Below are positions 10,302 to 19,045 of a DNA stretch of 64,000 nt, piece by piece. The notes beneath the pieces were generated by a model, which was not told the DNA's origin, did no database searches, and worked only from the letters and a program-made list of their open reading frames with translations. This DNA is from Mastigocoleus testarum BC008 (GTDB lineage Bacteria > Cyanobacteriota > Cyanobacteriia > Cyanobacteriales > Nostocaceae), in NCBI RefSeq assembly GCF_001456025.1, contig NZ_LMTZ01000107.1:62001-126000 (forward strand), read 5' to 3'. The position numbers and the translations under genes are program-made. Within the stretch, counting starts at the first letter, position 1. Every line of letters begins with the position of its first letter.

Positions 10302-10973
10302 TTAATGTGGTTGTACAAAAACTTTGCTGCTGAGTTGTTTAACTCCTGATGGTGTCTGAATACGAGCAACCATGTAGGGCGGAACATTTGCAGGAAGAGA
10401 AAAAAGCTCAACGCATTGCTCTGCACCTACGGACTGCAAAATAAATCTAAGCCAATCTACATTTGAGTGGTAAATTTCTAAGCTTTGTAAAAAACAACCT
10501 AAATCTGGATATCGATTGCTCGGGTGAGTATCGTTTCGCCATTCAATTAATGTAGGTAACATTCCTGCACCGGGAAGACTCCCATCATCTCGTACAGTAA
10601 TTAGCCACTCAATATAACCACGATTCATAGATGCGATCGCACCAAAATTAAATCTGCTTTGTTGTTGCAGTGAGTTAATATTGGGGGTGTTCACAACCCA
10701 AGTGAGCAACCTTGGCTGAGATTCAAGCTGAGCTTTAACAAAAGGATCGTCGAGTCCAAACCAGCGCGGTTGCTTAGGTGCTGTAGCTTCAGGGTTGACA
10801 GCCATGACTTCAAGAAAAACTTCATTCCCCAACTGCATTAGGTGATTGTGGGTACCCATATGAAAATGCTCGCCACCTGGTGGTATCTCAACACCCAAAT
10901 AATCTTTAACGTATTTAACGCCCTGTTCGAGGGTTGCAGCACCAATGACGATATGATCTAAACCTGTGTTCAC
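10302..10973 (-). CDS. VOC-family (glyoxalase-like) protein
   Basis: A 223-residue protein of the vicinal-oxygen-chelate superfamily, closest in pattern to the Glyoxalase_3 type. The N-terminus LDHIVIGAATLEQGVKYVKDYLGVE provides the first metal-binding His, and HFHMGTHNHLMQLGNEVFLEVMAVNPEA gives the second beta-alpha module with further His residues and a Glu. A C-terminal half of similar topology ends in GVKQL. The substrate is not identifiable; family members act on diverse small molecules. It stands alone, flanked by repeat-rich spacers. Confidence 0.8.
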   Translation of the reverse strand: MNTGLDHIVIGAATLEQGVKYVKDYLGVEIPPGGEHFHMGTHNHLMQLGNEVFLEVMAVNPEATAPKQPRWFGLDDPFVKAQLESQPRLLTWVVNTPNINSLQQQSRFNFGAIASMNRGYIEWLITVRDDGSLPGAGMLPTLIEWRNDTHPSNRYPDLGCFLQSLEIYHSNVDWLRFILQSVGAEQCVELFSLPANVPPYMVARIQTPSGVKQLSSKVFVQPH

Positions 10974-11419
10974 TTGTCTGATTTTTTGTGTAATAAATAT
11001 TCTAAAAAATAAATTAGCATATCAGATATTCAGCCCAAGATTAGATTATTACTTGCGCCCAACACACTCTACAAAAATATTTTCCTGATCGCAACCTGAT
11101 CGATTTATTGTTCTTTGGAGAAGCTCAAATTGTCAACTAGGAATCCACTCTCTTTTTTAAGAATCAAATCTGTATTAATCTTATATGGGCGGTGCGTTAC
11201 GACGCGATGATAAAGGCAATCAAAAAAGACATTCTCTTGCGCGCCCAACACATCCTACAAAAATTTTATTTTTAATTTATAAACACCTTAGAAAAGTGTT
11301 GAAATAATCAAAATTCCTAGTTTCTAGACGTCATTACCAGTTACCATATGACGCTTACGCGTCACGCCTTGCTAACACTGCGTTAGCAGTGCGGGCGTAT
11401 ACCCATTACCAATTACCCA
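10974..11419. repeat. Intergenic region with palindromic MITE-like repeat (copy 1)
   Basis: About 11189-11265 reads GCGGTGCGTTACGACGCG...TTGCGCGCCCAACACATCC, a near-palindromic element found again at 34357-34433 and, reversed, at 36795-36870. A partial relative lies at 11055-11085 (GCGCCCAACACACTCTAC). A GCGTTAGCAGTGCGGGCGTA repeat fragment abuts the DCC gene at 11380. No gene seen. Confidence 0.65.
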
Positions 11420-11833
11420 TTATTTCCCTAAATTATTACAACTTCCATCTACACAATAAGCCGAATTATAAGTACTGTTGCGTTTACCAAAGAGCGTATA
11501 GCGATTATCTCGAACCTGCTCGTAAATACGATCGCCAGTCCATTTCATTCCTGGTAAAGCACGATAAAAATCAACAAATATTTTACCAAGGGGTAATAAA
11601 CGTCCTATTTCTTCTGCTGCGTCACTTCCTTGCCAACGCTGCTGGGGATTTTCAGCATCAATCAAAATCATTCCCATATTACAATCGGCAGATGTAATTT
11701 GCCACTGAGATAAGGTTTCTTCATCTTGCATGGGAATGTAGTGGAATAAACTTCCCCTGTCTAGATTTTCCAGAACTTGTACCAGGGTGACACAAAGATT
11801 GCAATTTCCGTCGTAAATTACGTAATAATTCAT
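11420..11833 (-). CDS. DCC-family thiol-disulfide oxidoreductase-like protein (DUF393)
   Basis: A 137-residue protein with the family's hallmark DGNCNLC (Asp-x-x-Cys-x-x-Cys) at residues 8-14, followed by the conserved hydrophobic LFHYIPMQDEET block. The length fits this thioredoxin-like family. Members are assigned to thiol-disulfide exchange by fold and motif, but physiological partners are mostly unknown. It starts at an ATG at 11833 and has its own AT-rich leader. Confidence 0.87.
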   Translation of the reverse strand: MNYYVIYDGNCNLCVTLVQVLENLDRGSLFHYIPMQDEETLSQWQITSADCNMGMILIDAENPQQRWQGSDAAEEIGRLLPLGKIFVDFYRALPGMKWTGDRIYEQVRDNRYTLFGKRNSTYNSAYCVDGSCNNLGK

Positions 11834-12144
11834 AGATTTTAAATTTCCCTGAATAAATAATTAGGGAAGTTTTTGATTCAATTACATACATCTAAATATA
11901 TTGTAAAAAAATTATATAAATATAGCGCTACACGCAAGTTAAAATTAACTGCGATCACTTCGAGGTGCTTTAAGCGTTCGGCTTGCCGCGTTAAAACGCA
12001 CATGCACTGAGAAGTACCTACGACATAGGTCTGGGGGACCAATTAATTCTTCGCTGGCGTCAACATCCCACGGGCACGAAACATGGCCACCAAAAAGCTG
12101 GGGTCATGCCCCGGCTTTTTTGGTTTGATCGGCTGGGTTTTGAA
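11834..12144. other. Boundary of the high-GC sbt island
   Basis: The base composition changes from AT-rich to GC-rich at about 11945-12000. The segment ends in the sbtB terminator hairpin. No gene is visible. Confidence 0.5.
12090..12124. terminator. Rho-independent terminator downstream of sbtB
   Basis: AAAAAGCTGGGG and CCCCGGCTTTTTT pair in an 11-12 bp stem (one G:T) with a 5-nt loop. On the minus strand the stem is followed by a T-run, fitting termination of the sbtA-sbtB transcript 20-50 bp after the sbtB stop. It could work in both directions. Confidence 0.85.
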
Positions 12145-12462
12145 TCAGAACTTGTGCGCGTGGAGTACCTCCATCACGTCACAGAGATAGGCGATGCCCG
12201 AATAATCGTCGAAAAACTCCGCTGCGACCTCATCCGAAATCTTCACAGCCATTTCCCGAGTGGGGGTGAGCACCTCGAACTTTATATTCGACTGGGTGTC
12301 GGAAACGCTGGGTTGTCCCGACGAGCGCACATTGCGACTGCCTCTACCGCCAGCGTCCACCACCGTGTAACCGGTAGCCCCGGCTTCATCAATGATCTTA
12401 GCGATTTTTTTCAGCAACAATTTTTCTGTGACGATGACAAGTTTGCTGGCTTGCTTGGTCAT
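12145..12462 (-). CDS. sbtB: PII-like regulator of bicarbonate uptake SbtB
   Basis: A 105-residue PII-like protein that in characterised cyanobacteria forms a trimer, binds adenine nucleotides including cAMP, and controls the SbtA transporter. Diagnostic blocks are KLVIVTEKLLLKKIAKIIDEAGATGY, the nucleotide-binding GGRGSRNVRSSGQP and NIKFEVLT. The C-terminus stops at EVLHAHKF and lacks the CGPxGC redox loop present in some homologues such as that of Synechocystis. It is transcribed after sbtA with a 149-bp gap. GC-rich third positions match sbtA and contrast with the surrounding genes. Confidence 0.93.
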   Translation of the reverse strand: MTKQASKLVIVTEKLLLKKIAKIIDEAGATGYTVVDAGGRGSRNVRSSGQPSVSDTQSNIKFEVLTPTREMAVKISDEVAAEFFDDYSGIAYLCDVMEVLHAHKF

Positions 12463-12611
12463 GTTGGTTACCTCTAGACATATATATTCATTGAACTACA
12501 TAAAAACTCAGGAAAACAGCAGCACCCACCGTGCACTATGGTGCCGATATAGCCGGCGCGTTGGTCGCCAGGTGAGGGGAACACCGGTAGACCGCCGCGA
12601 CCCGTCTGAAA

Positions 12612-13760
12612 TTAGTTCCCCATCAGCGCCTGGGCGAGTCCGATGAAGAGCGGTATTCCTAAGGCAAGGGCAACAGGCGTGCCGACGGCTGTGGACGAGC
12701 CGATGTAGGCAGAGGGATTAGCCGATGGGATACCGGCTCGTAAAGTGGGCGGCCCTGAGATGTCTGAACTGGAGGCGGCGATGACGGCCAGAATCACGAC
12801 ACCGCCAAGGCTGAATCCCGTGGTGAAGTGGGCAATCATGCCAAAACCGAAGGCAATGAACCCATGTAGTAGTGGTGCTACAAAGGCATATAGGGCGTAC
12901 CACTGGCCCACCTTGCGCAGTTCGCCAAGCCTTGCCGTGGCCTCCATACCCATTACCAGCATCAGTATCGAAAGCAAACCGCGGAAGAGGGGATTGAAGA
13001 AGCTCTCATAAACACTTTCCGGCTGGGTTAGCACGCCTAGAGCAAGGCCGAGCAGCAGTGCAGATAGGGCGGAACCCTGGAGGCTTTCCTTGATAATGGG
13101 CCATATCTTGACCCGCTTGTCTGCGGTATCGCGCTTGGGATAACCACGTGCGATAATACCCTGCTCGCCGAACTCGCCTGCGGTACCGGGCTCCTCGCTG
13201 GGATACCCACCTGCAGTAACGCGCTGCTTGCTGAGAGACTTCTGCTTGCTGAGATACTCGTCTGCGGTATCGCGCTGCTTGCTGATATAAATGCTGGCTA
13301 AGACGATCGCAGTCACGAGCGCTGGGATATCCATGAAGGGATAGAGTGCGGCAGCCCAGGCCTCGTATTCGATGCCTTCTGTTTCCAATATCGTCAGAGC
13401 GGCGGCGAGAGTAGAGCCACTCACGGCACCGAACAAGCCTGCGGTCGCAATGGCATCCACGGTTTTGACCTTCGGCAGCTTGGCCAACGTGTAGCGCCCG
13501 ATGAACACGATAAGGATTCCTACGGTCATGGCGAACACTGCGGGCAACAACATCTGTGCCAGATTGGCATTGCGGATCGCAATGCCGCCACTCAGTCCAA
13601 CTTTTATGAGCAGCATGAAGACAATGAACTTATAGATCGCATCTGGAATTTGCAGTCGGCTATTGACGGCGGCAACGACCATACCACCAATGAGAAAGCC
13701 GAGTGTCGGGGACTGCAACTTATCCAGGAAGAGTGTCAAGAAATCGGACAAAAAATCCAT
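12612..13760 (-). CDS. sbtA: Sodium-dependent bicarbonate transporter SbtA
   Basis: A high-affinity Na+/HCO3- symporter of the CO2-concentrating mechanism in the plasma membrane. The 382 residues contain two blocks of about five membrane helices, starting MDFLSDFLTLFLDKLQSP with LGFLIGGMVVAA and KVGLSGGIAIR, and in the second half VILAVIAASSSDISGPPTLRAGIP and STAVGTPVALALGIPLF. A cytoplasmic loop at about residues 157-215 joins the halves and is made of degenerate ~10-residue repeats (RDTADEYLSKQ, RVTAGGYPSEE, PGTAGEFGEQ). The gene and sbtB form an operon-like pair. GC content is well above that of the flanking DNA, suggesting acquisition by transfer. Confidence 0.95.
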   Translation of the reverse strand: MDFLSDFLTLFLDKLQSPTLGFLIGGMVVAAVNSRLQIPDAIYKFIVFMLLIKVGLSGGIAIRNANLAQMLLPAVFAMTVGILIVFIGRYTLAKLPKVKTVDAIATAGLFGAVSGSTLAAALTILETEGIEYEAWAAALYPFMDIPALVTAIVLASIYISKQRDTADEYLSKQKSLSKQRVTAGGYPSEEPGTAGEFGEQGIIARGYPKRDTADKRVKIWPIIKESLQGSALSALLLGLALGVLTQPESVYESFFNPLFRGLLSILMLVMGMEATARLGELRKVGQWYALYAFVAPLLHGFIAFGFGMIAHFTTGFSLGGVVILAVIAASSSDISGPPTLRAGIPSANPSAYIGSSTAVGTPVALALGIPLFIGLAQALMGN

Positions 13761-14237
13761 GTTATAATTCCTATTTAATCAAATCTTAGGGGTCAGGACG
13801 GCAGGCAAGCGTGGCCTCGAATCCTGGATGGCTGGCTCCAGGCATCCGCTGCGACGAGTCAACCCGCCACTAAGAATGCATCTGCATCCGGGTGCGTCAT
13901 GTCCTGGAAGACAAGGTTTCGCTCCAAACAATATTTCCACAATTGGTAGTGTTACTTCTTTTACTAAGTATTGGATATCTAAAAGAAGTGGCACTTAGCC
14001 CTATAATGTGACTCTCCGAAAAAAATTTGAATTTTATTAATCTTGAAACTTTTGTACGCAAAGCAAAGTGGTTGCGGATTTATTTACTAATATAAAATCA
14101 AGCCATGCAAGAAATGTATTAAATTGTATTAATTTCTAAATTTTGCATTTTGAAATTCTTGCCATCTCATCTATAGCTTTCAAGAAATCAGTAAAGTTTT
14201 TTGGTATTAGTAAAAAACAGAAAGTGAAATTATAGGG
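13761..14237. other. sbtA upstream region and island edge
   Basis: 13790-13920 is GC-rich like sbtA; at about 13925 it changes sharply to AT-rich sequence, marking the other island edge. This holds the sbtA promoter by position, but no convincing -10 element or LysR-type operator could be assigned. No gene is supported here. Confidence 0.45.
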
Positions 14238-14672
14238 TTAGTCAAGAAATTGACATTCAAATTTCCAGGTGCAAGATATGAGGTGAGGCATAGGCATTTG
14301 CCATTTCCCCCCATCAATACCCTTACCTTGAGAACCAATGGTGACATTATCTCTGGCTGATGCCCAGTTTGCCTGTTTGGAAATTTCCACATTGGTCATG
14401 CCATATTTGGCGAAAAACGCTCTTTCTTTCGCAATAACTAAAGGTGCAGCTTCAACAATCGGAATGTAACTCAGAACAACCTTAGTAGTTTCTGGCATCA
14501 TTTCGGGATTAATATCTGCTACTTCTACTTTCTCTGTAGCGGCGGTTCCACTAGGCTCTGGGGGATTACCATAAGCTTTGAGCAATACCGCGCTAACTCT
14601 AGATGCAGCAGCAGTTGTCAAAAATCTGCGACGCGAAAATTGAGATAAATCAAACATAAAACCCCCGAACAA
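14238..14672 (-). pseudogene. Truncated CmpA/NrtA-type substrate-binding protein
   Basis: The 144-residue reading frame matches the first ~130 residues of cyanobacterial nitrate (NrtA) and bicarbonate (CmpA) ABC-transporter binding proteins, which are normally about 440-450 residues. It has a twin-Arg-like SRRRFLTTAAA leader, then VVLSYIPIVEAAPLVIAKERAFFAKYGM and GIDGGKWQMPMP, and then breaks into unrelated residues and stops. The position where homologues have the lipobox Cys (LLKGCGN) reads LLKAYGN, so lipid anchoring would also be lost. It is therefore a remnant. The neighbouring sbtAB suggests, but does not prove, that it was a bicarbonate (cmp) protein. Confidence 0.8.
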
Positions 14673-15050
14673 CCTACATTTCTATGGATTGGCACTTAAA
14701 TAAGTCCAATTAATATAGAAATTACAAAACAACTTATGGTTAGGTATTAGCGATATGAAGATAGATAAAAGCCTATGGTGAAAATGTATTTGTTCGTTTT
14801 TATCTATAGTATAAACTATACTCTAACTAAAAACCTTTTTTGATTACAATTACTTATGTAATATGAAAATTTTTCTTAGAATAAATTTTTACTTGTAAAA
14901 AGATAGACTTTGTCAATACATATAAAATATGTTTATATCAAACTACTTGATAATTCTTTTGGATCGTTCATGACCGAAAATTACGGGATACAAGTCCCGT
15001 CCTTATTTCTTACTTTTTTTAACAGGTATTTCTTTATACTCAGACATGGC
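14673..15050. other. Intergenic region, no gene seen
   Basis: AT-rich sequence between the truncated binding protein and the next fragment. It contains a short TTACGGGATACAAGTCCCGT palindromic repeat at about 14981-15000. No supportable gene. Confidence 0.45.
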
Positions 15051-15434
15051 TCAGATAAGCCTAAATATCATTGTAGAGACGGGGCATATCGCGTCTCTAC
15101 AATGGTATAGGAAAACCATTTTATTTATAGGATAATAAGCTCCACCATGTTCTCCTAGAAAACCCGTTATAGGTCCTGGCTTGCATGCAGAGTTAGAAAT
15201 ATCTGCAAAAAACATTCCTCTAATATAAACTCTCAATTTTTGAACTGAATTTCTATTAATCTGATTCTTTAGATTAAATGTACCATGAAAGGAAGCATTA
15301 ACAACTTGTTCTGCTTCCATTGTCTTTTCTATACCTTTTGACTGAAATTGAATTTGAAAACAATCAGACTTTTTCTTAACTGCAAATACTTTATGGTTAG
15401 TTAAAACTTCAACGATTATGGCTAAAATCATCAC
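15051..15434 (-). pseudogene. Fragment of unrecognised protein, possibly FAD-dependent oxidoreductase
   Basis: An isolated reading frame of 127 codons. The middle part (VVNASFHGTFNLKNQ...RGMFFADI...GPITGFLGEHGGAYYPIN) faintly recalls the central region of D-amino-acid-oxidase-like flavoproteins, but there is no FAD-binding N-terminus. The last ~15 codons lie inside a GTAGAGACG/CGTCTCTAC repeat (15072-15106), so the real end is lost. I cannot assign a function; a decayed gene piece is the simplest reading. Confidence 0.35.
15072..15107. repeat. GTAGAGACG palindromic repeat
   Basis: TTGTAGAGACG and CGTCTCTACAA flank a short GGGCATATCG centre. The same palindrome family occurs at 49572-49601 and in part near 38978-39040. 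Confidence 0.65.
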
Positions 15435-15595
15435 TTTTGCCTAAAAGCCTTGCATAACAAGGATTTCATATTTCATTCTGACGATAGTGATGGAAAAGCG
15501 ATAGGTTAAGTCGGGGATAAATAGATATAATTCTCACACAAATATTCAAAGTAGGGGTTGGACGTTTCTTGCTTTAGGTTAGGTTTGCTGAATTT

Positions 15596-16552
15596 TTATT
15601 TTTTGTCTTCCGCCAATAGTTGCAATATTTTTTCTTCAATAATTCTACTAATGACTTTGTTTCCTTGTAGATTAAGATGAATATGGTCGTGATACAGAGA
15701 TTTTGCATCCACAATTGAATTAAATATTGGCAGAAAATCTATATATTGGATATTTTGAGCTTTGGTGAATTCAGTTAGGTGATCGCGAGCTTTGATTTCG
15801 TAGTCACGGGGACCGGGTTCACCCAATTCCCGTAATAAAGGGGTCATGAGCAATAAAAAATTAATTTGGGAGTTATCAGTAATTTGTTTGACTTTGCTAA
15901 TTGCTTCTAGATTAACCCCAACCCTATCGCCACCTTCTTGCTGAATCGCTTGTAGCTCTGGTATCGGCTTTTGCTGTACCAAATAACGGTTGATAATTTC
16001 TGTGATCGCCAATAGTGGTTTTTTATCTGGATAATTGCGATTCCGTCCTACAGGTAATGAGGTGGGGGCTGTAGCAAATAAGTCATCAGTATTAATTAAT
16101 AAAATTACAGCTTGGGCGTTGAAATTTCCAAAAGTTTGTAAGTAAGCTAATTCGTTTCTCGGACCCCAAGAATTAGCAGAAGCGTTCAATACTTCAAAAT
16201 GTTTATAATCAGTAATTTCTTTTTTTTTTAAAGAACCCACCATCAGACTAGAAATAGTATTTTCTCGATCTGTCCACCAACCGCCATTTGCAATAGAATC
16301 TCCTAGTAATAGCAAACGCAGAGTTAGTGGTGGTGGTTTTTTATCTATGGATCCACCGCGCATAGAATATTGGTTAATTTCAATACGATTTCCAAAACGT
16401 CGAGTCTTTTGATTTGGGGCTAGTAAATAACCAATTCGAGTATCACCGATGTATATTAAAGGATTACCAAAACCAAATATTAGTCTCAGCCCTACTTCCA
16501 ATATTAGAAATAGTCCAGCGATCGCAAACAATATTAGTAGTCCTATCTTCAC
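15596..16552 (-). CDS. Membrane-anchored SGNH/GDSL hydrolase
   Basis: A 318-residue protein with an N-terminal membrane helix (residues 2-24) and an SGNH-hydrolase fold outside the membrane. Block I is LLLLGDSIANGGW with the nucleophile Ser. ANSWGPRNE supplies a Gly/Asn-type oxyanion block. HDHIHLNLQGNKVI near the C-terminus gives the DxxH catalytic pair. The family includes esterases and O-acetyl-polysaccharide deacetylases; the substrate here is unknown. It is separated by repeats from the downstream hydroxylase gene. Confidence 0.83.
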   Translation of the reverse strand: MKIGLLILFAIAGLFLILEVGLRLIFGFGNPLIYIGDTRIGYLLAPNQKTRRFGNRIEINQYSMRGGSIDKKPPPLTLRLLLLGDSIANGGWWTDRENTISSLMVGSLKKKEITDYKHFEVLNASANSWGPRNELAYLQTFGNFNAQAVILLINTDDLFATAPTSLPVGRNRNYPDKKPLLAITEIINRYLVQQKPIPELQAIQQEGGDRVGVNLEAISKVKQITDNSQINFLLLMTPLLRELGEPGPRDYEIKARDHLTEFTKAQNIQYIDFLPIFNSIVDAKSLYHDHIHLNLQGNKVISRIIEEKILQLLAEDKK

Positions 16553-16867
16553 CTTGGTACACCTAGGAATTATTGCAGAGCAATAAATTATACTCGCATT
16601 TGCTTAAAGTGTCTTGGAAAAAACACTAGGAAACCAATCAAGTAATTCGTTAAGTTTTTGGGATTTCCCCTTCACACACTCCCCACACCTCCCACACTCC
16701 CCACACCTCCCACACTCCCCACACTCCCCACACTCCCCACACTCCCCACACTTCCCTCTCTCATTCTAAAAAGGGGTAATTAAACCGGACGTAGTATGAG
16801 AAGTCTAATGCTATGTCTCCACAATTTTCGAGAAAAGGATTAAGAAAATATAAATAGACAAACCAGA
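16553..16867. repeat. Intergenic CACTCCCCACAC tandem repeat
   Basis: Runs of CACACTCCCCACA/CACACCTCC units fill about 16674-16755. This is the strand complement of the 3505-3561 array. The rest is AT-rich with no gene. Confidence 0.7.
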
Positions 16868-17680
16868 CTAAATAGAACCCTCTGCTGTTTCTTCTCTACA
16901 AATATTTTGCTGTGAAGAGCGAGGTTCATTATTATAGCTAGGATCTTGAGTACCTAATAACTTATCCCAGAATGTGAAATATAGCCCATAATGCACCTTA
17001 TACTTACGATGGTGTAATGAGTGATGGGTAGGTCCAATAAACCATTTTCCAAGCCAATTGGGAGGAAATGACGGATTAAACAAGCGAATTCCTAAATGGT
17101 TTAATACCGCCCATACGCTCATTGTTAGCAGTGCAGCAATTAAAGGAATAAAATTTAGTGGCAAGACAAAGACTATAACAACAAAAAAAATCCCTTGTAT
17201 AAATGCTTCAGGTAGATCGAAAGCAAATGATGTCCACGGTGTTACTTCCTTGGAAGCATGGTGACCGTAATGCATCCACTTAAAAAGACGGGGATGGTGG
17301 AAAACACGATGTATAAAGTAAAAATAAGTGTCTTGAAGAATAAGAACTATTAGAAAACTTACCCCTAAGTACCATAATCCATATTTATCTATAGAACTAT
17401 ACAAGAGTGTCTTTCCTCCGTCGTACTGTAGCATGATAAATGCTGCACAAAAAGCAAATACAACTCCGGAGATAACTGATAATTTGATATCCTTTCTCAT
17501 AGAATGCCGCGTTCGCGTTTTGGTATATAATTTCCGCGTTTCGGAGAACTTATCTATTAGGGAGTAAAAGAGTAGGTATATTCCTCCGGCAATAATAAAA
17601 TATCGACTAAGAATAATTCCAAAGAAAGCAAGCCAATAATACAAAAGCTTGTTTTCGGTTAATAAAAGATTTTGTAGCAA
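16868..17680 (-). CDS. Fatty acid hydroxylase/sterol desaturase-family membrane protein
   Basis: A 270-residue di-iron membrane oxygenase of the fatty-acid hydroxylase superfamily. Several membrane helices are present, and the His clusters that bind iron are clear: HRVFHH and WMHYGHH around residues 124-142, then THHSLHHRKY followed by NYGLYFTFWD-like VHYGLYFTFWDKLLGT near the C-terminus. Members hydroxylate or desaturate lipids, sterols or carotenoids. The substrate cannot be read from sequence. It is likely monocistronic. Confidence 0.88.
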   Translation of the reverse strand: MLQNLLLTENKLLYYWLAFFGIILSRYFIIAGGIYLLFYSLIDKFSETRKLYTKTRTRHSMRKDIKLSVISGVVFAFCAAFIMLQYDGGKTLLYSSIDKYGLWYLGVSFLIVLILQDTYFYFIHRVFHHPRLFKWMHYGHHASKEVTPWTSFAFDLPEAFIQGIFFVVIVFVLPLNFIPLIAALLTMSVWAVLNHLGIRLFNPSFPPNWLGKWFIGPTHHSLHHRKYKVHYGLYFTFWDKLLGTQDPSYNNEPRSSQQNICREETAEGSI

Positions 17681-17814
17681 TTTAGTTAATTCCTATAATT
17701 AGGTTTTATTTATCGTCATGTGAATTTTGGTCTTTCCCATCCCATGAGATGGAGACCCTAAGGTGAAAACTTTCTGTATATCCTAATTTGCGATCGCAAA
17801 TAATTTATTTCTCA

Positions 17815-18744
17815 TCAAAACTCCTTCCAAGCTTGATTTTTGTAACCATATTGAAAAACTTCAGGATGTATGATTTCTGCCAATATCTCCAATGATTCTA
17901 CCAATCTTGGTCCAGGACGGTTAAAATAAGAATTCCCGTCGGTAATGTATACTCTGCCACTTTTAACGGCATGTAATTCTTTCCATGTAGGCATTTTAGT
18001 TAGTAACTCAGCTTCTTTATGGGTACGATTCAAATCGAAACCACAAGGCATAAATACAATTACATCGGGGTTAGTTTCCAAAATATTCTCCCAATTTATT
18101 TTTCCAGAAGATTTACCAGTTTTAGCAAATAAGGGTTTTCCTCCAGCGATAGTAACTAACTCCGGGATCCAATTGGCTGCGATCATTAATGGGTCTGTCC
18201 ATTCAATACAAGCAACTGTTGGTAGTAACTTACTAGGACTGATTCCTTGAGTTTTATTCGCAACGATTTTGACTCTAGCTTCCAAATTTTCTAGTAATTG
18301 TCGCGAGTCCACATCGAAAACACTTCCCACTCGCTCAATGTCAGTCCACACATCTTTGAGCACTTTGGGTTGTAACGAGATAACTTCAACGGAATTTTGA
18401 GCGAGTTGAGTAAGTACTTTCTCTACTTCAGAAAGACTGACAGCACAAACATCGCATTGATCCTGAGTCACAATATGTGTTGGTTTTAATTTTTTGATAA
18501 CATCTGTCTTAACTTCATAAATGCTAAGTGCCGATCGTAGTAAATTATTCACATCACTGTGAATTTCACTACTACTAGCGTCAGTATTTAAACGAGCAGA
18601 AGTACAAATTGGGCGATCAATAATTTCTGGTGGATAATCACACTCATGGGAACGCCCTACAATTTTGCTTGTCAGACCTAATGCAGCTAGAATCTCGGTT
18701 GCACTGGGAATGAGGGAGATGATTCTGAAGTTGCTGTCTTCCAT
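17815..18744 (-). CDS. BtuF-like cobalamin/siderophore-binding protein
   Basis: A 309-residue protein of the periplasmic-binding family TroA/BtuF (class III ABC binding proteins). It begins FRIISLIPSATEILAALGL with the conserved SATE motif, continues with RSHECDYPP and THIVTQDQCDVCAVS, and has a second lobe starting at LLPTVACIEWTDPLMIAANWIPELV. No signal peptide is visible, as in many cyanobacterial homologues annotated as cobalamin-binding, so a cytoplasmic role is possible. No btuC or btuD lies next to it, and no cobalamin riboswitch could be confirmed upstream. Confidence 0.8.
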   Translation of the reverse strand: MEDSNFRIISLIPSATEILAALGLTSKIVGRSHECDYPPEIIDRPICTSARLNTDASSSEIHSDVNNLLRSALSIYEVKTDVIKKLKPTHIVTQDQCDVCAVSLSEVEKVLTQLAQNSVEVISLQPKVLKDVWTDIERVGSVFDVDSRQLLENLEARVKIVANKTQGISPSKLLPTVACIEWTDPLMIAANWIPELVTIAGGKPLFAKTGKSSGKINWENILETNPDVIVFMPCGFDLNRTHKEAELLTKMPTWKELHAVKSGRVYITDGNSYFNRPGPRLVESLEILAEIIHPEVFQYGYKNQAWKEF

Positions 18745-19045
18745 TGGTCGACCACCTTTTTTTATTTGTTCAATTTTAATTGTGGCAAAATTCTGGGGAA
18801 TAGGTTATCCTTCCGTGGTTGAAGCTATAAAAAATAAAACAAGAAAATCAAGTAAAATATCGGATGCGAACAATTAAGTTAGTTACGCTGTTTCTTTATT
18901 TTTTACCTTTGTATTGTCCCTTTATATATTCATTTTCTGGAACTCTGGATGTACAAAATTTGTCTGCTGAAATTATAGGTAGATAATTTGTGAATGTTTT
19001 AGATGATGCCATCTTTCTCATCAGGTGGCTCTATTGGTGGTTTTC
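18745..19045. other. Divergent intergenic region
   Basis: About 300 bp between the divergent btuF-like gene and the hybrid kinase gene, so it should carry both promoters. AT-rich; no operator or RNA element could be supported. Confidence 0.4.

Noticed and set aside
13779..13994. 71-codon minus-strand frame upstream of sbtA
   Set aside because: It straddles the GC-rich/AT-rich boundary, has no domain pattern and is more simply the sbtA leader.
18745..18880. Cobalamin riboswitch upstream of the btuF-like gene
   Set aside because: The conserved B12-box and GCCACTG core could not be found.
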